Positions 1 to 6,801 of a stretch of 17,276 nt of DNA are shown here, in pieces; position 1 is the first letter of the stretch; the number at the start of each line of letters is the position of its first letter. Below the pieces are notes generated by a model. That model searched no databases and was not told where the DNA came from. It saw only the letters and a list, made by a program, of their open reading frames with translations. The position numbers were made by a program, and so were the translations under genes. The DNA comes from XYD2-FULL-39-9 sp964561035 (GTDB lineage Bacteria > Patescibacteriota > Patescibacteriia > Magasanikbacterales > GWA2-37-8), in assembly GCA_964561035.1 (NCBI GenBank), contig CAZLNR010000017.1, forward strand, positions 1 to 17,276. The letters are read 5' to 3'.

Positions 1-798
1 CTATGCGATCCTTCCAATTGATTTTTGCCGTTTAATCTTACCTAAAGCAAAGGATAAAGTCAACCCGCACAAAAATACCAGCATACCCCACTGAGCCGGC
101 GTTAAGTGTAAATACCTGGCATCGCCTCCAACAATTTCTTCGGGAATACGCAAAAAATCCAGCCAAAAACGAATAAATGCATATGCCGCGCCAGAAAAAC
201 CAGCCATCAAACCCCAGCGAATTCTAATAATCTTTTTAAAAGTCAAAACGCAAATAATAAACAGGATAAAGCCGACCAACGACTCCATCAAACCAAGATC
301 AAACCGGGCACCGCCGGGAAATTGCACGCCTAAGAAAAAACTGGTTAATGTGCCTGGATGATCGTGAATAAGAAAACAGCCGATTCGCCCTATTCCCCAT
401 CCGAGCCAAAGCCCTATTGCTGCCATATCAAAATATGGCAATAACTCTGTGTAAGTAAATTTCCTTTTTTTTGCGAATAACCATACAGCCATGCCAGCCC
501 CCGCAAATCCGCCTAGAGATGACGCGCCACCATGCCAGATTTTAATAATTTCATCGGGCTGTGCAATAAAATATGCCGGATCGTAAAATACTACATGAAA
601 AATTCGCGCCGTAACGAACGCGCCAACCAAAGCCCAAATTAACATATCAAGCAAAATTTCGCCTGATAAAAAATATTTTTTACACAAAAAATAGGACACA
701 GCAATGGCTGCCGCGATTCCTGCCGACACACACAAACCCCACACCTGTATCGCTACCGGACCAAAATCAATAGCCGTAAACTGAAAAAACGGAATCAT
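1..798 (-). CDS. lgt: Prolipoprotein diacylglyceryl transferase
   Basis: Transfers a diacylglyceryl group from phosphatidylglycerol to the lipobox cysteine of prolipoproteins, in the cytoplasmic membrane. The 265-residue product is full length for Lgt and reads as a polytopic membrane protein. Visible family motifs are HGG at 89-91 within HGGASSLGG, the signature GRIGCF at 137-142 followed by HDHPG at 145-149, and an arginine-rich segment at 210-217. LTPAQW at 232-237 matches the position of the conserved C-terminal Q-W stretch. The usual GRxGNF asparagine is Cys here, a variant I believe occurs in divergent Lgt proteins. The ATG lies 9 nt after the stop of the LOG gene, and no SD is visible. 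It is the last visible gene of a gatC-gatA-LOG-lgt operon; its TAG stop is the first three bases of the window. Confidence 0.93.
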   Translation of the reverse strand: MIPFFQFTAIDFGPVAIQVWGLCVSAGIAAAIAVSYFLCKKYFLSGEILLDMLIWALVGAFVTARIFHVVFYDPAYFIAQPDEIIKIWHGGASSLGGFAGAGMAVWLFAKKRKFTYTELLPYFDMAAIGLWLGWGIGRIGCFLIHDHPGTLTSFFLGVQFPGGARFDLGLMESLVGFILFIICVLTFKKIIRIRWGLMAGFSGAAYAFIRFWLDFLRIPEEIVGGDARYLHLTPAQWGMLVFLCGLTLSFALGKIKRQKSIGRIA

Positions 799-807
799 GT
801 GATTGTA

Positions 808-2157
808 TTATTTTTTAATATACTGAAAAACATCTTCAGGAGAATCTACCACCTTAAAGAACTGCTCATCAAGAATACTGATAGTTTTGAAATCGTAGTG
901 CAAGGTATGCACAAAGTCTATAAGCGGCTGCCAAAACTGCTTGCCATATAGCAAGGTCGGCATTGGCGGAATTTTTCCTGTTTCTTGCAAGGTTAACATT
1001 TCAAATAATTGATGCAGGGTACCAAAACCGCCTGGAAAATATACAAACGCTTCTGAAGGAGTTGTAATAATCAATTTGCGAACAAAAGGAAAGAAAAATC
1101 CAATAGATTTGGTAATGTAATTGTTTACGCGCTCACCTTTTTCTAATCGCATATTGATACCAACGCTTACCCCGCCTTTTTCAAACGCACCGCGATTAGC
1201 AGCTTCCATAATACCTGGACCGCCGCCAGTTACTGTCATATACTGGCGTTCTGCCAAGAGCTTGCCGACTTCATATGCGGCATTATAATACGCCGTACCT
1301 GGCAACAAACTTTTAGTACCAAGAACGGTAACACCATTGGTAATTTTGGTTAAAAATTCAAAACCTTCCACCAGTTCAGCCATAATTCTAAACACACTCC
1401 AATCGGGACCGCCCTGACACATAATATTGTTTGGGTCTATATCACAAATTGGAATATCACTCGTATTTTTAATAAATTCAAACGCCTCTTTGGCAGTTTC
1501 TACCACATGCCACCGTTCCACTTCGGCTTCATTTACCGAATGAACTTCACGCGCTGATTTTGCTTTTAAAAAACTTAGGATAGGCCCCCAGAATTCCCTG
1601 CCAACCAGCACTACAGGAACCTTCTGCATATACCCATTTTCCATGTTATCTACAACTTCAAAAAATTCATCAAGCGTACCAAAGCCGCCTGGAAAAAACA
1701 CAAACGCATTGGCCGGACTGGTAAGCATTACCTTGCGGCTAAAAAAATAATAAAACGCAATTGATTTTTTTACATACGGATTGATGCGCTGCTCAAAGGG
1801 AAGTTGAATATTTAGCCCAACAGATTCCCCACCCGCCTCAAACGCACCGCGATTAGCAGCTTCCATAATACCTGGACCGCCGCCGGTAATGGTGGTAAAT
1901 CCGTTTTTGCCCAACAAGTTCCCCAATTCCTGAGCAATTTTATAATATTTATTATTTGCCGGTAAACGAGCCGAACCTAAAATAGTAACTTCTTTCTTTA
2001 AGCCACTCAAAAACTGATATCCTTCCACAAATTCGGTAATAATTCTAAAAATTCTCCAGCTGTCGCGATAGTTTACCACTTCACCAGCTAGAATAGCCGA
2101 ATTGATTCTCTCTTGATCTGCCTGTTCCGATATATCTTTGTATGGATCTTTGGGCAT
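808..2157 (-). CDS. Tandem two-domain LOG family protein (TIGR00730/lysine decarboxylase-like)
   Basis: LOG proteins are cytosolic Rossmann-fold enzymes; characterised members release free cytokinin bases or cleave nucleoside monophosphates. Here two LOG domains are joined in one chain of 449 residues, about twice the family length. Numbering from the ATG at 2157, domain 1 has GGGPGIMEAANRGA at 92-105 and PGGFGTLDE at 156-164. Domain 2 repeats GGGPGIMEAANRGA at 311-324 but has PGGFGTLHQ at 375-383, so the family's catalytic Glu is Gln. A WRIFR or WSVFR segment precedes each domain. The start is uncertain: ATG 2157 leaves a 10-nt gap after gatA, while ATG 2181 and TTG 2193 would overlap the gatA end. 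None has an SD. Domain 1 is probably catalytic and domain 2 probably structural or regulatory (inference). Confidence 0.85.
   Translation of the reverse strand: MPKDPYKDISEQADQERINSAILAGEVVNYRDSWRIFRIITEFVEGYQFLSGLKKEVTILGSARLPANNKYYKIAQELGNLLGKNGFTTITGGGPGIMEAANRGAFEAGGESVGLNIQLPFEQRINPYVKKSIAFYYFFSRKVMLTSPANAFVFFPGGFGTLDEFFEVVDNMENGYMQKVPVVLVGREFWGPILSFLKAKSAREVHSVNEAEVERWHVVETAKEAFEFIKNTSDIPICDIDPNNIMCQGGPDWSVFRIMAELVEGFEFLTKITNGVTVLGTKSLLPGTAYYNAAYEVGKLLAERQYMTVTGGGPGIMEAANRGAFEKGGVSVGINMRLEKGERVNNYITKSIGFFFPFVRKLIITTPSEAFVYFPGGFGTLHQLFEMLTLQETGKIPPMPTLLYGKQFWQPLIDFVHTLHYDFKTISILDEQFFKVVDSPEDVFQYIKK
1181..1227. repeat. 47-bp exact direct repeat, copy in LOG domain 2
   Basis: This stretch is identical to 1838-1884 over 47 bases. 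Both encode the GGGPGIMEAANRGAFE phosphate-binding segment of the two LOG domains. Identity includes all third-codon positions, whereas the surrounding parts of the two domains are clearly diverged at nucleotide level. Confidence 0.9.
1838..1884. repeat. 47-bp exact direct repeat, copy in LOG domain 1
   Basis: Partner of 1181-1227, identical over 47 bases and in the same orientation, 657 bp apart. It marks either recent gene conversion between the domains or strong constraint at nucleotide level. Confidence 0.9.
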
Positions 2158-2167
2158 AAGAAAAAAA

Positions 2168-3589
2168 TTATTGTAAAGCATTACCAATAGCAAAAATAAG
2201 GTCTTCGTGCGCGCGCGAACCGATGATTTGCGTACCGATTGGCAAACCAGCGCTATCTACGCCTGCCGGCACCGACAGCGCGGGCACACCGGCAATAGCA
2301 GACGGAGAAACCATCACATCCGCCAAATATAAAGCCAACGGATCACTGCTTTTTTCACCAACTGTAAACGCGGTAAATGGCGATGTTGGCGTGATTAACA
2401 CATCAACTTTTTTAAACACATCATCAAAATCTTTTTTTATAAGAGTGCGGACTGTCTGCGCTTTTTTGTAATACGCGTCATAATATCCAGCAGATAAAGC
2501 GTATGTACCGATTAAAATACGGCGTTTTACTTCTTCCGGGAAACCTTCGGCGCGAGAAGTTGCATATAAATCGTACAGGTCTTTTCCAGATTTGCGCGCG
2601 CCATAGCGAATACCATCTAATCGTCCCAGATTTGAACTGTCTTCACTTGGCACTAAAATATAATATACGGCGATTGCATATTTAGTATAAGGCAAACTAA
2701 CCTGTTCAATGATGCAGCCTTTATTTTTTAATTGCTCAATCTGTATTTGAACAGCTTGTTTAACTTCACTTTGCAAACCATCTAATTCAAAATATTCCTT
2801 TGGAACCCCCACACGCAAACCAGCAACATCTTTTTGGGTTGCAGCTACATACTGCGGTACAGCATCGGGCAATGTGGTGGCATCAAGCGAATCCTGACCA
2901 GCAATCTGACTCATAACTAACGCGGCATCATAAGCAGTTTTTGTAATGGGCCCTACCGTATCTAATGACGAAGCCATCGGCATGATACCAAAACGAGAAT
3001 TACGGCCATACGTTGGGCGAAAACCTGTTACACCACAAAAACTTGCCGGTTGACGAATTGAACCGCCCGTATCTTCGGCAATAGAAAAAATACACATATT
3101 ATCTGCAACCGCTGCAGCCGAACCGCCTGATGAACCGCCTGCAACCTTGGCCGTATTGCGCGGATTGCGCACCGGACCATACATACTATTTTCATTGCTC
3201 GCCCCATGTCCAAACGCATCGCAATTATTTTTACCGACCAGAACCGCGCCTTGCTTGCGCAATTTCGCAACTACGGTTGCGTCATATGGAGGTGTATAAT
3301 TTTCTAAAATTTTTGCCGCTCCCGTAGAAAGCACTCCTGCCGTGCAAATTGCATCTTTTACAGAGAATGGAATGCCAGTAAGCGGATTGGCCTCTCCGGC
3401 TGCGATCAACCCGTCAGCAATCTTAGCTTCTTCCAAAGCCGACTCTTCACAGACAGTAATAAACGCATTTATTTCGCCATTGCGAGCTTTAATACGATCC
3501 AAACAAGCGCGAGTAAGTTCAACACTGGTAAATTTTTTGGCACGCAACCCTTCTTGTACTTCTTTAATTGTAAGTTCATTAAGATTCAT
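2168..3589 (-). CDS. gatA: Asp-tRNA(Asn)/Glu-tRNA(Gln) amidotransferase subunit A
   Basis: This is the glutaminase subunit of GatCAB. It hydrolyses glutamine and passes ammonia to GatB for amidation of mischarged Glu-tRNA(Gln) or Asp-tRNA(Asn). The 473-residue product carries the amidase-signature Ser-cisSer-Lys triad: K78 in SVKDAI, S153 in GGSSGGS and S177 in DTGGSIRQPA, one residue off the Staphylococcus numbering (K79, S154, S178). PTYGR at 192-196 and the SSLDTVGP stretch also fit. I chose the ATG at 3589, 16 nt after the gatC stop, because MNLNELTIKEV matches the usual GatA N terminus. A TTG at 3637 would add 16 unrelated residues overlapping gatC. No SD is visible. gatB is not in the window. 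Confidence 0.96.
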   Translation of the reverse strand: MNLNELTIKEVQEGLRAKKFTSVELTRACLDRIKARNGEINAFITVCEESALEEAKIADGLIAAGEANPLTGIPFSVKDAICTAGVLSTGAAKILENYTPPYDATVVAKLRKQGAVLVGKNNCDAFGHGASNENSMYGPVRNPRNTAKVAGGSSGGSAAAVADNMCIFSIAEDTGGSIRQPASFCGVTGFRPTYGRNSRFGIMPMASSLDTVGPITKTAYDAALVMSQIAGQDSLDATTLPDAVPQYVAATQKDVAGLRVGVPKEYFELDGLQSEVKQAVQIQIEQLKNKGCIIEQVSLPYTKYAIAVYYILVPSEDSSNLGRLDGIRYGARKSGKDLYDLYATSRAEGFPEEVKRRILIGTYALSAGYYDAYYKKAQTVRTLIKKDFDDVFKKVDVLITPTSPFTAFTVGEKSSDPLALYLADVMVSPSAIAGVPALSVPAGVDSAGLPIGTQIIGSRAHEDLIFAIGNALQ

Positions 3590-3605
3590 ATGAGCAATGA
3601 TACGT

Positions 3606-3902
3606 TTATACTTCCTCGGCAAACACAGCCGGCACAACTAATTCGTTTTGTTCAACTTGCGGCATCTGCGCAATTAAGGCTTGTTTAATATCGGATTCAA
3701 CTACTACATCCGCTCGCATAACATTATGAAGACCAGTAACTTGAGCAGTCGGCTCAACACCATCCACCTGTACTTCATTTAAAATATCCATATATGCCAA
3801 TACAGCCGAAATGGTTTTGGCGTATCGCTGCTCTTCTTCCGAGGTAAGCGCTATTCGTGCCAACCGAGCTATTTTTTGTACTTCTTCAATAGATAAGGAC
3901 AT
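3606..3902 (-). CDS. gatC: Asp-tRNA(Asn)/Glu-tRNA(Gln) amidotransferase subunit C
   Basis: The small subunit of GatCAB stabilises the GatA-GatB interface. The 98-residue product has the typical GatC pattern: VQKIARLARI near the N terminus, a middle segment ending in LNEVQVDGVEPT, and NVMRAD corresponding to the usual NxLRxD. The ATG at 3902 gives normal family length; the upstream extension to 3977 is not GatC-like. It is the first gene of the operon. A TATAAT lies exactly 6 nt upstream of the ATG, so the mRNA may start at or very near the start codon. Confidence 0.95.
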   Translation of the reverse strand: MSLSIEEVQKIARLARIALTSEEEQRYAKTISAVLAYMDILNEVQVDGVEPTAQVTGLHNVMRADVVVESDIKQALIAQMPQVEQNELVVPAVFAEEV

Positions 3903-3908
3903 ACAGAA

Positions 3909-3914
3909 ATTATA
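3909..3914 (-). promoter_or_regulatory. Candidate -10 element (TATAAT) of gatC operon
   Basis: A perfect TATAAT reads on the minus strand with 6 nt between it and the gatC ATG. With normal -10 to +1 spacing, transcription would start at the A of the ATG, giving a leaderless message. No good -35 is visible at 16-18 bp, so this is only moderately supported. Confidence 0.45.
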
Positions 3915-3970
3915 TCTACAGATAAATAAACAATGCGTATATTTTACTAAATTAAACCGGCTCTGGCAAA

Positions 3971-4001
3971 TAAACAAACAACCCGCTGAAACGGGCTGTT
4001 T
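3971..4001 (-). terminator. Rho-independent terminator after the 4024-4551 gene
   Basis: On the minus strand AAACA.CCCG (loop TTTCAG) CGGG.TGTTT forms a stem with one internal mismatch, followed by a T-rich TTGTTTATTT tract. It lies about 23 nt past the stop at 4024 and separates that gene from gatC. Confidence 0.65.
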
Positions 4002-4023
4002 GCATTTAAAATTCTAGAAGATA

Positions 4024-4551
4024 TTATGGCTGAACCAGGATAGAAGCAGCTCCGCCGCCGTCACATGTGATGTAATGAGTACCAGGAGTGGAAGGTGCGG
4101 TTGCAATTGCAAAGTTATACGCAGTTAAATTGAAGCTTTGACCTCCAACAATTGCAATCTTGCGAGTTTTATTATCGCGATTATCAAGCATGAATTTCTT
4201 GCCTTTTTTTAAAGTTAGCGAACCTGGCAAACCATGGCAATCTACAAATTGGAAATAATATCCAGCGGTTTTATAGATCTTTATAGCATCAAGATAACGC
4301 TGAGTAGCAGAAAGCGGTGCAGGAGCTGGTTTAACAGTAGATTTTTTGATTGTACTAGAGGCAGCAGTGGAAGTTGCCATATCAACAGTGGATGTATTTA
4401 CCAGACCAGACTGTTCACTGGTATTTGAAATATTATTTACATCATCGGAGTCGCTTTTTTGCAGCATAACCGCTACAAGCACCACAAAGGCTACAGCAGC
4501 CGCTGCGTACACATATTTTTTTGGCATCGTTTTTATTTTTTCTAAAAGCAT
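4024..4551 (-). CDS. Membrane-anchored protein with cupredoxin-like C-terminal domain
   Basis: Function unknown. The 175-residue product has a short basic N terminus and one hydrophobic segment at about 13-30, consistent with an N-in membrane anchor. A Ser/Thr/Ala/Pro-rich linker runs from 35 to 80, and a compact domain from about 95 to 175. That domain resembles a cupredoxin: LKKGKKFMLDNRD at 114-126, then PGTHYITCDGGG at 156-167 where blue-copper proteins have PGTYxYxCxxH. The copper-ligand histidines are not there. Instead C105 (in DCHG) and C163 could form a disulfide. I infer an extracytoplasmic, non-copper or altered-site domain. It lies 20 nt after the 4572-4868 gene and probably shares its transcript. 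No SD is visible. Confidence 0.75.
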   Translation of the reverse strand: MLLEKIKTMPKKYVYAAAAVAFVVLVAVMLQKSDSDDVNNISNTSEQSGLVNTSTVDMATSTAASSTIKKSTVKPAPAPLSATQRYLDAIKIYKTAGYYFQFVDCHGLPGSLTLKKGKKFMLDNRDNKTRKIAIVGGQSFNLTAYNFAIATAPSTPGTHYITCDGGGAASILVQP

Positions 4552-4571
4552 ATTTATATTAAAAAAATTAT

Positions 4572-4868
4572 TTATTTATGTGATGGATTTCTATACTCTT
4601 TTGCACAAGCAACTCTTATGAGATCAAAATATCTACTTGCGCCATACTCATCTATAGCACCCTCTCGGTACATATCAGACAGAGTAAACCTAACATATTC
4701 TTCTACTAGCTCAGGATTGGCTTCGCCAACAATAGCTCTGACTACTCCATCCACCAAATCATGTAATGCTTTGGGATCTGTTACATCCACCTCCTCATGA
4801 ACAGAATCAAACATAACGCGCTCGGCGATTTTTGTTAAAATATCCTGATCTGGTTTAAAACTTTCCAT
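4572..4868 (-). CDS. Small acidic helical protein, unknown function
   Basis: I do not recognise this 98-residue product. It has no membrane segment, signal peptide or cysteine pair; the only Cys is near the C terminus in RVACAKEY. Composition is acidic, with stretches such as HEEVDVTD and NPELVEEYVRF, and the pattern suggests an all-helical cytosolic protein. The ATG at 4868 has no SD. It is the first gene of a two-gene unit with the cupredoxin-like gene (20-nt gap). A plausible promoter lies upstream at 4896-4924 and the reading frame is clean, so I consider it a real gene. Confidence 0.7.
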   Translation of the reverse strand: MESFKPDQDILTKIAERVMFDSVHEEVDVTDPKALHDLVDGVVRAIVGEANPELVEEYVRFTLSDMYREGAIDEYGASRYFDLIRVACAKEYRNPSHK

Positions 4869-4895
4869 AGTTTAACTATGCAATAATCACAAATA

Positions 4896-4924
4896 ATAAT
4901 ACCACACCGGACAAAAGAAAACAA
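4896..4924 (-). promoter_or_regulatory. Candidate promoter for 4868-4024 gene pair
   Basis: On the minus strand TTGTTT (4919-4924) and TATTAT (4896-4901) are separated by 17 bp. The -10 is close to consensus and the -35 is weak. Predicted start near 4889 gives a leader of about 20 nt. Confidence 0.4.
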
Positions 4925-4957
4925 CAAAAAATCAAGGTAAGACATGTTTTTTACCTT
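4921..4957 (-). terminator. Terminator, probably for the flavin operon (minus strand)
   Basis: On the minus strand AAGGTAA and TTACCTT (4951-4957 / 4934-4940) form a 7-bp stem with a 10-nt loop, followed by GATTTTTTG. No closer minus-strand terminator is visible after the reductase stop at 5250. Transcripts ending here would therefore run antisense through the small plus-strand gene at 5048-5146. Confidence 0.5.
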
Positions 4958-4997
4958 ATCTTAGACAAAATAATTATTCTTGGCATAAAACAAACCA

Positions 4998-5026
4998 TTG
5001 ACAAAAATGGGGTTTTATAGTACCCT
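4998..5026 (+). promoter_or_regulatory. Promoter of the 32-residue gene, TTGACA type
   Basis: An exact TTGACA -35 (4998-5003) is followed by an A-tract, GGGG and TTTT. The hexamer 17 bp downstream is TACCCT, a poor -10, and TATAGT at 5016-5021 is too close, so the start point is uncertain. The -35 sits inside a small inverted repeat (CCATT 4995-4999, AATGG 5006-5010). The layout matches the promoters at 13477, 14051 and 16781. Confidence 0.5.
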
Positions 5027-5043
5027 CCTCCCATAAGGAGGAG
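5025..5043 (+). promoter_or_regulatory. Inverted repeat that can pair with the SD
   Basis: CTCCTCC (5025-5031), loop CATAA, GGAGGAG (5037-5043) form a perfect 7-bp stem. The right arm is the SD of the gene starting at 5048, so in RNA it would hide the ribosome site. This works only if transcription starts upstream of 5025; the poor -10 leaves that open, and the element could act in DNA instead. Confidence 0.55.
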
Positions 5044-5047
5044 CCTT

Positions 5048-5146
5048 TTGTCCACGCTAGAATTTATGATCGCTTCGCTGGCAATTCTCGCCGGTGCGGG
5101 CAGCCTATTTGCCCTACTTGGCTGGCTCTTGCCTCCCAAGAAGTGA
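5048..5146 (+). CDS. 32-residue hydrophobic microprotein, TTG start
   Basis: This is a small gene of unknown function. A strong SD (AAGGAGGAG) lies 6 nt upstream of a TTG start that reads MSTLEF and then one uninterrupted hydrophobic segment of about 20 residues (MIASLAILAGAG..FALLGWLL), ending PPKK and TGA. That fits a single-span membrane peptide with a basic C-terminal tail. An ATG at 5066 would give 26 residues but has no SD. Local GC is high: 37 of 60 bases at 5071-5130. The unit has its own TTGACA promoter, a hairpin covering the SD and its own terminator. Type I toxin-like peptides and small regulatory membrane proteins have similar designs, but I cannot assign it to either. Confidence 0.6.
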   Translation: MSTLEFMIASLAILAGAGSLFALLGWLLPPKK

Positions 5147-5151
5147 TCAAC

Positions 5152-5193
5152 AAACCCCTCCGCCAAGGGTTTGGCAACAGCGAGCACGGCGGA
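5152..5193 (+). other. Possible H-type RNA pseudoknot just after the stop codon
   Basis: Stem 1 pairs AAACCC (5152-5157) with GGGTTT (5167-5172). Its loop contains TCCGCC (5159-5164), complementary to GGCGGA (5188-5193). Loop sizes of 1, 2 and 15 nt fit an H-type pseudoknot. It starts 5 nt after the TGA at 5144-5146. This is pairing by eye, not a computed fold. Confidence 0.4.
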
Positions 5194-5197
5194 CCGC

Positions 5198-5223
5198 GGG
5201 AGCCCGGACGGCTCTCTTTTTTT
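5198..5223 (+). terminator. Terminator of the 32-residue gene
   Basis: GGGAGCC (5198-5204), loop CGGAC, GGCTCTC (5210-5216, one G-U pair), then a run of T to 5223. This is a strong intrinsic terminator on the plus strand. Confidence 0.8.
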
Positions 5224-5249
5224 AACAAAATCCTTCAACTGCTCTTAGC

Positions 5250-6773
5250 TTATACAAATCCAGGGAAGAAATCTTTCTTGATTTGCCTATTTTTCAAACC
5301 CATCTTGGCAAGCACATCGCTAAACGAAACCACCATACCGTGGGTGCCAGACAAATAAAATGTTCTATCTTTAAAATCAGGCACTTCAGCGCGAATCATG
5401 GCCTCGTCTATAAAACCACACTTCCCTTTCCAGCTTTCCGGATAAGGGCAGTCAGTAATTGTATACACCACTTTAATACCAAGTTCTTTTGCGGCTTGAT
5501 CAAAAATTTCTTTATACGCCATATCTTCAACAGTGCGGTTGCAATACAATACAACGATATCTCTTTTTTCTTTTTTATCAATTAGATATTTAATCATACT
5601 TCTAAACGGCGTTACTCCAATACCACCCGCGATAAAGGCAAGCTTTTCATTTTTATTTTTTGGCATAACAAAATCACCGGCCAACTGAGAAGCAACTATG
5701 GTGTCACCAGGCTCTAAAAATAACATCGACTGCTTAAATGTACTCGGATTAGGATAAAATTTCACACCCGCCATTACCCCAGGTTCGGTTGGCGAAGATG
5801 CAATGGTTATATATCGCCTAATACCGCGAGCGTCCTGTGATTCGTGCCCCAAGGTCCACTCCAGATACTGACCAGGCTTGAATGAAAGTTTTTTATCGCT
5901 CTCAAACCAAAAATCATATACGCTGTTTGCGGATAAAACTTTTTCTTTCAAACGTAAAACTAATTTTAATTTTGGACTAATTACGTATGAAATAATATTG
6001 CCAGTAAGCAGCGCCAGCTCGGGAGTAAAATAAAAAGAGCCTATATGAAACGACGGGTTAAATAGAAAACCAACGCATGCGCCATAGATAATGCGAAGAG
6101 GGCGAGTTGGTGGTGTGGTAGCTGGCTCTGTAAGCATCGCAAAACCAAAGAACAAAATCGGTGAATACATAATTACTTTTTGCACCATAGTAATCGGATC
6201 AACACCATTTACCATACCGTTTACCAGCACAGAAACAGTGGCCACAGCAAAAAAACTCAACACCAGATCAAAACGGCGAATTTTTCTAACCAGCAATAAA
6301 CCTCCGACTACCACCACAGGCAGCAAATATACGCTGCTAACCCACCAGTTCGCGGATTTATGAAGCGTGAGAGCAACAATAGCCACAGCAAACGCGGCCG
6401 GATTAAACAAATGTTTTTTATGTAACGCAAAAATATATTTTGATGCCATCGCCCAAATTGCCACCCAAACTAAAAATGGAATTGCGGACAAAGACTGCGC
6501 CGGCGGAAAAATTACGGCTAGAAAAAATACCGTTGCGTAAACAGACTCCACGTTGCTCGGCGCATCAAACACGAGCGCAAAAACTGTATTAACCAAATAT
6601 GAAACTATAAATAAAACTGCGCCGGAAATAATTATTGCTAATGGGCTATACGGCAATACTCCAAAAAAACTGACCGCTACACCTGCAACCCATAGACCAA
6701 AAATATAGTAAATTACCAGCCTGTACATGGTAATTTGATTGAGCCACTTATCAATACGCGCGAACATATACAT
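5250..6773 (-). CDS. NqrB/RnfD-like membrane domain fused to FAD/NAD(P) reductase
   Basis: This 507-residue fusion has two parts. Residues 1 to about 265 are a polytopic membrane domain of the NqrB/RnfD type, with HLFNPAAF at 121-128 and TEPATTPPT at 215-223, matching the family's NPA and TDPxTxP motifs. I see no SGAT flavinylation motif in it. Residues 270-507 are a ferredoxin-NADP reductase-like module: RRYITIASSP at 319-328 (FAD), GGIGVTPFRSM at 383-393 (pyridine nucleotide), YLSGTHGMV at 473-481 where CG usually occurs, and the terminal DFFPGFV. It probably takes electrons from cytosolic NAD(P)H into or across the membrane. It lies 28 nt after apbE, in the FMN-binding protein/ApbE operon. 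ATG 6773 or 6767 is possible; neither has an SD. Confidence 0.85.
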   Translation of the reverse strand: MYMFARIDKWLNQITMYRLVIYYIFGLWVAGVAVSFFGVLPYSPLAIIISGAVLFIVSYLVNTVFALVFDAPSNVESVYATVFFLAVIFPPAQSLSAIPFLVWVAIWAMASKYIFALHKKHLFNPAAFAVAIVALTLHKSANWWVSSVYLLPVVVVGGLLLVRKIRRFDLVLSFFAVATVSVLVNGMVNGVDPITMVQKVIMYSPILFFGFAMLTEPATTPPTRPLRIIYGACVGFLFNPSFHIGSFYFTPELALLTGNIISYVISPKLKLVLRLKEKVLSANSVYDFWFESDKKLSFKPGQYLEWTLGHESQDARGIRRYITIASSPTEPGVMAGVKFYPNPSTFKQSMLFLEPGDTIVASQLAGDFVMPKNKNEKLAFIAGGIGVTPFRSMIKYLIDKKEKRDIVVLYCNRTVEDMAYKEIFDQAAKELGIKVVYTITDCPYPESWKGKCGFIDEAMIRAEVPDFKDRTFYLSGTHGMVVSFSDVLAKMGLKNRQIKKDFFPGFV

Positions 6774-6801
6774 TACATTAAATTAACTAACTTAAACCAT
6801 A

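Noticed and set aside
3590..3637. Upstream TTG start for gatA
   Set aside because: It would add 16 residues with no GatA similarity inside gatC; ATG 3589 gives the normal N terminus.
4951..5238. Minus-strand open frame of 95 codons opposite the 32-residue gene
   Set aside because: No SD, no recognisable protein, and it runs across a clear plus-strand promoter, SD and terminator. It looks like a by-product of GC-rich DNA.
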